Source: an uncultured Collinsella sp. (lineage in GTDB: Bacteria > Actinomycetota > Coriobacteriia > Coriobacteriales > Coriobacteriaceae). Taken from it: DNA of 64,000 nucleotides. The position numbers and the translations under genes are program-made. The stretch is from contig UPXY01000001.1 in the NCBI GenBank assembly GCA_900538305.1, forward strand, positions 186,001-250,000, given 5' to 3'. Below, one piece after another: positions 35,614 to 41,097 of the stretch (position 1 is its first letter; the number at the start of each line of letters is the position of its first letter). Under the pieces are notes generated by a model, which worked only from the letters and a program-made list of their open reading frames with translations, had not been told where the DNA came from and ran no database searches.

Positions 35614-35751
35614 CCAGCCATTAGGAACCAGCCATTAGGGACGGGGGTTATTGGCTGGTTCAGGGGTTGAAACGAGCCGGGGTTGGTTGGGGACGTGTTC
35701 CAGCCAACCCGTTTTTAATGGGTTGAAACGAACCCGTCCCCAACCAACCCC
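35614..35751. repeat. Palindromic repeat GGGGTTGGTTGGGGACG, left of ATPase 3
   Basis: AACCAGCCATTAGG occurs twice at about 35614-35640, with GGCTGGTT opposite. Then GGGGTTGGTTGGGGACG (35679-35695) is a perfect inverted copy of 35735-35751, with an inner CAACCC/GGGTTG stem. Related copies stand at 37105-37230 and 38337-38392. Confidence 0.8.
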
Positions 35752-35752
35752 T

Positions 35753-35811
35753 CCATGTCGAGTATATTCGACAATAATTAGAGTATACTGTTCAGTATAC
35801 TCGACACATGG
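35753..35811. promoter_or_regulatory. Nested palindromic operators of DUF4143 ATPase 3
   Basis: GAGTATACTG (35781-35790) and CAGTATACTC (35793-35802) form a perfect 10-bp palindrome over a TATACT -10-like box. Upstream, GTCGAGTATATTCGAC (35757-35772) is a second palindrome. The outermost CCATGTCGAGTATA recurs inverted with a 2-base insert up to 35811. All lie within 70 bases of the start codon at 35820. Confidence 0.75.
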
Positions 35812-35819
35812 AGGCGACA

Positions 35820-37094
35820 ATGAACCGAGAAGTGCTCAAACAGGTTATCTTCGATCAGCACGAAGTTATTCGCCATGCGAAGATCGTTCCACGTCGCTAT
35901 CATCTTGACCCGCAGGGCAATTACATCATCACCGGTTTGAGGCGTGCGGGTAAGTCTACGCTGCTCTACTCGATTGCTCGCGATCTTGTCGAGCAGGGTG
36001 TCGCGTGGGAGCGCATCATCTACCTGAACCTCGAAGATGAGCGTTTGGCGGAGTTTTCGCTCGCAGATTTTCAGGATATCGTGCAGGTGCAAAGCGAGCT
36101 CAGCGATGAGCGCGGTTACTACTTCTTTGATGAGATTCAAAATGTTCCGGGCTGGGAGAAGTTCGCTCGCCGTATGGCAGACGCGGGCGAGCGCGTGTAC
36201 ATCACCGGCAGCAACGCGACCATGTTAAGCAGCCAGATGGCATCGACGTTGGGTGGGCGCTATCTTGTTCGTCAGGTCGGCACATATCGCTTCGATGAGT
36301 ATCTCGATGCTCGTGGCCAGGCTCATGATATGCGCGCACTGTATACGACGCGCGAGGCCGGCGCTATCATGCGCCTGTTCGATCGTTATTACCGCTTTGG
36401 AGGTTTCCCCGAGGCCATTAGATTCGAGCAGCCTCGTGAGTATGTTGAGAATGTCTATCAGAAGGTTCTTCTTGGCGACATCGCTGCTCGTAATAACGTG
36501 CGGAATCCCGCAGCCCTGCGCGTGCTCATGAAGAAGGTGGCAGAGACCGTTCGTAGCGATATAAGTTACAGCTCGCTTTATAACACGCTTAAGAGCGTTG
36601 GTTTTTCTATCGCAAAGGAAACGGTTATCTCGTATCTAGGTTACGCGCACGATGCATACCTGCTGTTTTCGCTCAGCAATGCGGTGAGCAGGTTTGTTGA
36701 TCAAGAAAGCAAGCCAAAATACTACTTCTCGGATAACGGGCTCCTGAACCTCTTTCTCTATAACAGAGATACCGCCTTGCTTGAGAACCAGGTTGCCATT
36801 GCACTGCGGGATGCCTATGGAGAGGGCCTGCACTACCTCAAGTCGCCCAAGCACGGCATCGATATAGACTTCTATGTCCCCGATGCGGGGATGGCGGTAC
36901 AGGTGGCGTATTCAATCGAGGGAGATGCGCGCGCACGGGAGGTCGGAAACCTTGTTAAGTTGCATCATGTTGATGCTTCGGTCACGTCGTTTGTCATTGT
37001 TACCAAGGACGAGACGGAGACTATAGAGATCGATGGGATTGTTATTCGAGTAGTCCCCGCATGGCGCTATTTGCTGGAGCTTGCCGGAGCGTAA
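35820..37094 (+). CDS. AAA+ ATPase with DUF4143 domain, copy 3
   Basis: A 424-residue COG1373-type ATPase. Walker A is ITGLRRAGKST (about residues 37-46), Walker B YYFFDEIQNVPGW, sensor YITGSNATML. The C-terminal domain contains PKHGIDIDFYVPDAGMAVQVAYS, where the Lys expected for a PD-(D/E)xK site is missing, so nuclease activity is doubtful. ATG 35820 is chosen for its ggaggcg site; ATG 35808 lies within the operator. It is bracketed by copies of the GGGGTTGGTTGGGGACG repeat. Sequence similarity to copies 1 and 2 is limited to the motifs. Confidence 0.88.
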   Translation: MNREVLKQVIFDQHEVIRHAKIVPRRYHLDPQGNYIITGLRRAGKSTLLYSIARDLVEQGVAWERIIYLNLEDERLAEFSLADFQDIVQVQSELSDERGYYFFDEIQNVPGWEKFARRMADAGERVYITGSNATMLSSQMASTLGGRYLVRQVGTYRFDEYLDARGQAHDMRALYTTREAGAIMRLFDRYYRFGGFPEAIRFEQPREYVENVYQKVLLGDIAARNNVRNPAALRVLMKKVAETVRSDISYSSLYNTLKSVGFSIAKETVISYLGYAHDAYLLFSLSNAVSRFVDQESKPKYYFSDNGLLNLFLYNRDTALLENQVAIALRDAYGEGLHYLKSPKHGIDIDFYVPDAGMAVQVAYSIEGDARAREVGNLVKLHHVDASVTSFVIVTKDETETIEIDGIVIRVVPAWRYLLELAGA

Positions 37095-37104
37095 TACTAC
37101 ATTG

Positions 37105-37230
37105 GGGCGAAACGAACCCGTCCACAACCGACCCACCCAACCGACCCCCAAGATGGGTTGGATTGACCCCGTCCCCAACCAACCCGGCCCGAAATGGGTT
37201 GGAAGGAACACGTCCCCAACCAACCCATCA
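37105..37230. repeat. Palindromic repeat family, right of ATPase 3
   Basis: Three decayed tandem units, each with a string like CGTCCCCAACCAACCC and GGGTTGG, lie immediately after the ATPase 3 stop. They are the same family as 35679-35751. Confidence 0.75.
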
Positions 37231-37243
37231 GCCATGCCGGTGG

Positions 37244-37345
37244 TAAGATGAAGGAGCCAAACGGACAGCACGGGCTGGGGCGACGGTTTTCGACCGGCGT
37301 GAAGTTGGGGCTCGGCGACCCCGTGCACCGTTTGCTCCTTATCCG
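37244..37345 (+). ncRNA. Strongly structured leader upstream of the DUF3830 gene
   Basis: AAGGAGC-C-AAACGG (37251-37264) pairs with CCGTTT-GCTCCTT (37328-37340), 13 pairs with one bulge. Inside it GCACGGG (37268-37274) pairs with CCCGTGC (37320-37326). The apical 45 bases contain CGGT-TTTCG-ACCG and a G-rich part. TAAGAT at 37244-37249 could be the -10 box, putting the RNA start at the first stem. No T-run follows, so it is not an intrinsic terminator. I do not recognise it as a known riboswitch class. Confidence 0.5.
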
Positions 37346-37383
37346 CCAGCGAGCCCTTTGAGCGACGGATCAAGGAGGCTTCC

Positions 37384-37803
37384 ATGGCACAAAAGCTCAA
37401 AATTACCCTTGGTGGCGAGACATATCTCGCCGATCTGCTCTGGCAGGAGGCACCGCGCACGTGCGAGGCGTTCATTGCCGTGTGCCCGTTCGAGTCGCGC
37501 ATCTTCTCGGCGAAGATCTGCGATGCGGAGGTCACGTATCCGGTGCCCGGCGAGATCGCCGACCTCGACCTTATGGAGAATCCCAAGTTCGAGGAGCCTG
37601 CAGGAGCCGTTGTGTGGTATGGCGCGTGGTCGTCCATCTGCATCTTCTTCGACATTTGCGAGCCGTATGGCACCTGCAACATGTTTGCGCGCATCTGCGA
37701 GGGCGATCGCGAGCGCTTCGCCGCTGCGTGCCGCGCCGTGTGGGACGATCAAGGTGCGCTCATACGCAACGAGATCGTCGACGTCGAGGATGAGGAGGCG
37801 TGA
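37384..37803 (+). CDS. DUF3830 family protein
   Basis: A 139-residue protein that fits the DUF3830 family, small proteins predicted to have a cyclophilin-like beta-barrel. Supporting segments are APRTCEAFIAVCPFESRIFSAKICDAEVTYPVPGE and GAVVWYGAWSSICIFFD. The function is unknown. It has an aaggagg site and a structured leader. Only 3 bases separate it from the next gene, so the two are cotranscribed. Confidence 0.7.
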   Translation: MAQKLKITLGGETYLADLLWQEAPRTCEAFIAVCPFESRIFSAKICDAEVTYPVPGEIADLDLMENPKFEEPAGAVVWYGAWSSICIFFDICEPYGTCNMFARICEGDRERFAAACRAVWDDQGALIRNEIVDVEDEEA

Positions 37804-37806
37804 GCC

Positions 37807-38322
37807 ATGGCAACGATTGAGCGTCTTTCGAGCTTGACGGCGAGCGAGCTGGCTGCGGCGCTGCGCGACCTCGCGGACGATATGGTTTGCAACGAGCCCC
37901 AGGACATCGAGCGCCTGTGCGCGCGAAAGCTCGACACCGGTCGCGAGTTCGCGGTGTGGGAATACGTCATGGGGTACTGTATGAACTTTTCCGACCAGAT
38001 CTGCGTGCTGCGCACCCAGGCGGAGGCGGCCGAGCGCGGCGAGGAGCCGGGCGATGCGGCGACGCTCGCGCGGAGCATGCAGCGCCTGTGCGTTTGGTAC
38101 TCCGGCCAGTTCGACACGACGGCAAAGATGGACGATGCCGTGGCGATCCTCGCCCGCGCGGGGGAGTGTTTCGGCGACGTTTGCGACCTCGCGACGTTCC
38201 GCGACCTGGCCCGCGGCCTCGAGCGGTACCTTGTCCAGCTCATGTTCTGGGTGGATCGCCAGATTCCCTGGAGCGCGGTAAGCGATTTGGTGCACGGGTA
38301 CAGGCTGCGCACGGCGAAGTAG
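37807..38322 (+). CDS. Hypothetical protein coupled to DUF3830
   Basis: A 171-residue, mostly helical soluble protein that I do not recognise. It has no signal peptide or membrane span, and its cysteines are scattered (C33, C43, C58, C66). The string RLCVWYSGQFDTTAKMDDAVAILARAGECFGD is its most distinctive part. It starts three bases after the DUF3830 stop, so a joint role is likely but unknown. Confidence 0.65.
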   Translation: MATIERLSSLTASELAAALRDLADDMVCNEPQDIERLCARKLDTGREFAVWEYVMGYCMNFSDQICVLRTQAEAAERGEEPGDAATLARSMQRLCVWYSGQFDTTAKMDDAVAILARAGECFGDVCDLATFRDLARGLERYLVQLMFWVDRQIPWSAVSDLVHGYRLRTAK

Positions 38323-38336
38323 CGCCAAGCGAGCTG

Positions 38337-38392
38337 AGGGGTTGGTCGGGGACGTGTTCCAGCCAATCCCTTTTGCGTCAAATGAACCCGAC
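38337..38392. repeat. Single copy of the GGGGTTGGTTGGGGACG repeat family
   Basis: GGGGTTGGTCGGGGACGTG followed by TTCCAGCCAATCCC is a clear relative of 35679-35712, located after the two-gene DUF3830 unit. Confidence 0.7.
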
Positions 38393-38431
38393 TCAATGAC
38401 TCATAAGGCGCGCGGTGCTCAACCGGGCGCC

Positions 38432-38467
38432 TTTTGCAAGTTTCGACTATTTTTGCAAGTTTCGACT
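38432..38467. repeat. 19-bp direct repeat doublet upstream of vapBC
   Basis: TTTTGCAAGTTTCGACT occurs at 38432-38448 and 38451-38467, a 19-bp period, just upstream of the vapBC promoter. It may be another short array of the kind seen before ATPases 1 and 2. Confidence 0.7.
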
Positions 38468-38497
38468 TTCCCCATCTAGCTGCGAAAACTACCTCTC

Positions 38498-38548
38498 TTG
38501 CATACAGCTATTGGCGCTGTTATGCTATACGCATGCAAAACGCATGCG
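38498..38548 (+). promoter_or_regulatory. vapBC promoter and operator
   Basis: TTGCAT (38498-38503), a 17-base spacer and TATGCT (38521-38526) form a good promoter. CGCATGC (38530-38536) and its inverted partner CGCATGCG (38541-38548) follow at the expected transcription start and probably bind the antitoxin. Confidence 0.7.
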
Positions 38549-38560
38549 AAGGAGGCCAAC

Positions 38561-38917
38561 ATGCCAGCGTTACAAGTGCGCGATCTTCCGCCGCAGGTAT
38601 ATGAAGACTTAAAAACGTGCGCGGAAGAGGAACACCGCAGCATCGCGCAGCAGGCGCTCGTTGCAATTGAGGACTACCTGGCGCGCCGCAAGCGCGAAAA
38701 GGAGGTGCAAGCAGTGGTCGATGCGGGAATTCCTCCCGTCCCCAAGCCGTGGGAGCCAGGGTATCGCGACTGGCAACGGAGCCGGGCGGCGGCTCAAGCG
38801 CGGCTCGAGCGCCGGCGCGAGGTGTTTGCACGGATCGATGCACTTCCGATTGCCAAAGATCCCGAGGGCTTCCCGAGCGTCGCTGAGTTGATCAGAGAGG
38901 ACAGGGATTCTCGATGA
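38561..38917 (+). CDS. vapB: FitA/VapB-type ribbon-helix-helix antitoxin
   Basis: A 118-residue antitoxin. The N-terminal ribbon-helix-helix is MPALQVRDLPPQVYEDLKTCAEEEHRSIAQQALVAIEDYL, as in FitA-like proteins. The longer C-terminal part (KPWEPGYRDWQRSRAAA onward) would bind the toxin. ATG 38561 has a ggagg site; the frame open from 38498 would swallow the promoter. It overlaps the toxin start by 4 bases (ATGA), the usual type II toxin-antitoxin layout. Confidence 0.85.
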   Translation: MPALQVRDLPPQVYEDLKTCAEEEHRSIAQQALVAIEDYLARRKREKEVQAVVDAGIPPVPKPWEPGYRDWQRSRAAAQARLERRREVFARIDALPIAKDPEGFPSVAELIREDRDSR

Positions 38918-39360
38918 AGTTCGTTTTGGACTGCAGCGCGGGAATCGGTATGGCGCGGCACCTCGACGAAGCCCTGCCCTGTAGATATGCGTTAGCGGAA
39001 GGTCCACGGGAGGTGCTTGCGCCCACGTTGCTCTATGCCGAAGCGGGGAGCACCATGGCTAAGTATGTGAAGGCTGGCGTGTACGACCAGGAAACAGCGG
39101 GACGGTTTGTGGACGCGGTCGTTTCGGTTCCCGATACCTTCGTTGAGATGGAGGACCTATATGAAGAGGCGTTCTTCGAAGCTCTTCACCTTAACCACTC
39201 CATCTACGACATGTTTTACTTCGTGCTTGCTCGACGAAACGCGGCGACGTTGCTCACGCTCGACAAGCGCCTGAATGCGCTGTGCGAGCGCGAGGGCGTG
39301 GGCTGCATTCATGAGGTGCACGTCCCCTCGCTGGAAGAAGAACCGTCGCAGGACGCGTAG
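38914..39360 (+). CDS. vapC: PIN-domain toxin (VapC-like ribonuclease)
   Basis: A 148-residue PIN protein with the acidic residues expected for metal-dependent RNA cleavage: Asp6 (VLDCS), Glu43 (YAEAGS), Asp99 (SIYDMFYFVLA) and Asp117 (LLTLDKRL). In related toxins this activity cuts tRNA or rRNA and halts translation until the antitoxin is restored. It overlaps vapB by 4 bases. It is slightly longer than the common 130-residue VapC because of its acidic tail SLEEEPSQDA. Confidence 0.88.
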   Translation: MKFVLDCSAGIGMARHLDEALPCRYALAEGPREVLAPTLLYAEAGSTMAKYVKAGVYDQETAGRFVDAVVSVPDTFVEMEDLYEEAFFEALHLNHSIYDMFYFVLARRNAATLLTLDKRLNALCEREGVGCIHEVHVPSLEEEPSQDA

Positions 39361-39465
39361 GGCGATGCGGATGCCGCAGGGCGAAGACGTGCGCCATCTC
39401 CCCTTCAACCTGTGCTATCATGTCGACCAACGCGTTGACGGAGAGGGTTGCGCCCGCCGCGTCGC

Positions 39466-39716
39466 CGCACAGAGAGGGAGGGTCACCGGCTGAAAGCCTT
39501 CCTGCGGAGGCAAGGACGCAGCGTTCACTCCCGAGCAGCGACTTGAACGGCAGCGTGCCTACCGGGTTTTAGGCAGCACGCGCAGCTGAGTAGGGAAGCC
39601 GTGTGCCCAAACGAGAGCGGGCAAAAGAGGGCATGTCGGGCAGACATCCGGCAGTCAATCAAGGTGGTACCGCGGTAACTATGCCGTCCTTGGGTTCGTC
39701 CCAAGGACGGTTTTTC
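39466..39716 (+). promoter_or_regulatory. T-box leader, phenylalanine type
   Basis: A classical tRNA-sensing leader of pheST. The T-box sequence AAGGTGGTACCGCGG is at 39661-39675. The terminator stem CCGTCCTTGGG (39684-39694) with CCCAAGGACGG (39700-39710) is followed by TTTTT. The Stem I specifier is UUC at 39524-39526, before ACTCCCGAG. Uncharged tRNA-Phe would bind the specifier and the T-box bulge and allow read-through. A -10-like TATCAT lies at 39416. Confidence 0.93.
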
Positions 39717-39739
39717 GTTTTTTGGGACAGCGTCCGGCG

Positions 39740-39774
39740 GTGATAATTTCAGTACCTGGTACTGAAATTATCAC
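39740..39774. repeat. Perfect 35-bp palindrome between T-box and pheS
   Basis: GTGATAATTTCAGTACC, one central T, then GGTACTGAAATTATCAC: 17 of 17 pairs match. It is AT-rich, unlike the surrounding DNA, and lies after the T-box terminator and 69 bases before the pheS start. Its right half plus TTCAGG resembles 26739-26760 (shared ATTATCACTTCA). Confidence 0.9.
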
Positions 39775-39842
39775 TTCAGGATATGGACACGGTAACAATC
39801 GCCGGGCGTTCGGCGTTCGGCGCGGCGAAGAAAGGGAAGCAT

Positions 39843-40919
39843 ATGGGATTGGTCGAAGAGCTCGATGCGCTTGAGGCGCGCGCGAAGGAGCTGATCGCCT
39901 CCGCGACCGACAGCGAGAAGCTCGAGGCGGCGCGCGTGGCACTGCTCGGCAAAAAGGGCGAGATCACGCAGGTCATGCACATGATGGGCAAGGTTGCACC
40001 CGAAGAGCGTCCGGTGCTCGGCAAGCGTGCGAACGAGCTGCGCCGCATGGCGGAAGGGCTCATCGAGCGCGCTCAGGGCGACCTCAAGCGCGAGGCCATG
40101 GCGAACCTCATGGCCACCGAGGCCGTCGACGTGACGCTGCCCGGCGCGCGCCCCACGATCGGCCATGCGCATCTCATCAACCAGATCAAGGAAGAGATCG
40201 AGGACGTGTTCTGCGGTATCGGTTATACCGTGGAATCTGGCCCCGAGGTCGAGACCTCCTGGTACAACTTCACGGCGCTGAACGCCCCCATGGATCATCC
40301 CAGCCGCTCCGCGCGCGACACGTTCTACGTGGTGGACAACGCCCCGGGCAGCGTGCCGCACCCGGAGGAGCATGCCCATGGCGAGAGCGACGTGCTGCTG
40401 CGCACGCAGACCTCGGGTGTGCAGATTCACATCATGGAGCACCAGAAGCCGCCCATCTATGCCATCGTCCCGGGCACGGTTTATCGTCCCGACACGGCCG
40501 ACGCCTGCCATCTGCCGCAGTTCAACCAGGTCGAAGGCTTGGTCGTGGATGAAGGCATCACGTTCGGCGACCTCAAGGGCACGCTCGACTACTTCGCAAA
40601 GGCCATGTTCGGCCCGGATCGCAAGACGCGTTACCGCCCGCACTTCTTCCCCTTCACCGAGCCCAGCTGCGAGCTCGACGTTTCGTGCCACGTATGTGGC
40701 GGCAAGGGTTGCAGCTTCTGCAAGCACAGCGGCTGGATCGAGATCCTGGGCTGCGGCATGATCGACCCCAACGTGCTCGTAAACTGCGGCGTCGATCCGG
40801 AGCGCTACACCGGTTTCGCGTTCGGCATTGGCGTGGAGCGCGTTGCGGCGCTTCGCTACGACCTGCCCGACCTGCGCACGCTTATGACGGGAGATATGCG
40901 CTTCTTGAACCAGTTCTAG
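39843..40919 (+). CDS. pheS: Phenylalanyl-tRNA synthetase alpha subunit
   Basis: A 358-residue class II synthetase subunit. The N-terminal coiled coil (MGLVEELDALEARAKELIASATDSEKLE) binds tRNA. The catalytic domain shows motif 2 in YRPHFFPFTEPSCELDV and motif 3 in FAFGIGVERVAALRYDLPDLR. A CHVCGGKGCSFCKHSGW zinc-like knuckle is present, as in other PheS. ATG 39843 follows an aaaggga site. Expression is controlled by the T-box upstream. It forms an alpha2-beta2 enzyme with PheT, encoded 178 bases downstream. Confidence 0.96.
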   Translation: MGLVEELDALEARAKELIASATDSEKLEAARVALLGKKGEITQVMHMMGKVAPEERPVLGKRANELRRMAEGLIERAQGDLKREAMANLMATEAVDVTLPGARPTIGHAHLINQIKEEIEDVFCGIGYTVESGPEVETSWYNFTALNAPMDHPSRSARDTFYVVDNAPGSVPHPEEHAHGESDVLLRTQTSGVQIHIMEHQKPPIYAIVPGTVYRPDTADACHLPQFNQVEGLVVDEGITFGDLKGTLDYFAKAMFGPDRKTRYRPHFFPFTEPSCELDVSCHVCGGKGCSFCKHSGWIEILGCGMIDPNVLVNCGVDPERYTGFAFGIGVERVAALRYDLPDLRTLMTGDMRFLNQF

Positions 40920-41048
40920 TCCCGGCGGCTTCCTCAAGCACCCGACCTTGGCGTTCAATCGTCGGTCGCGGCCCTTAGGCCAGCTTCCTCCTCTTTCACG
41001 CCAATCTCGGGCACTTGAGAAAGCCGTCCCCGTCGTAGATTTAAGAAC

Positions 41049-41079
41049 ATGTAGAAAAACCCCTGGGGTAATTTGACAT
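41049..41079. repeat. 31-bp palindrome upstream of pheT
   Basis: ATGT-AAA-ACCCC and GGGGT-ATTT-ACAT arms form a palindrome 19 bases before pheT, closely matching the element over the M32 stop codon at 25174. Confidence 0.55.
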
Positions 41080-41097
41080 ATCGAGAAGGATGAAGAG

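Noticed and set aside
37268..37345. tmRNA 5' end (GGGGC-GACGGTTTTCGAC string)
   Set aside because: The string recalls tmRNA starts, but no proteolysis tag frame or CCA-bearing 3' end follows and the DUF3830 gene begins 100 bases later.
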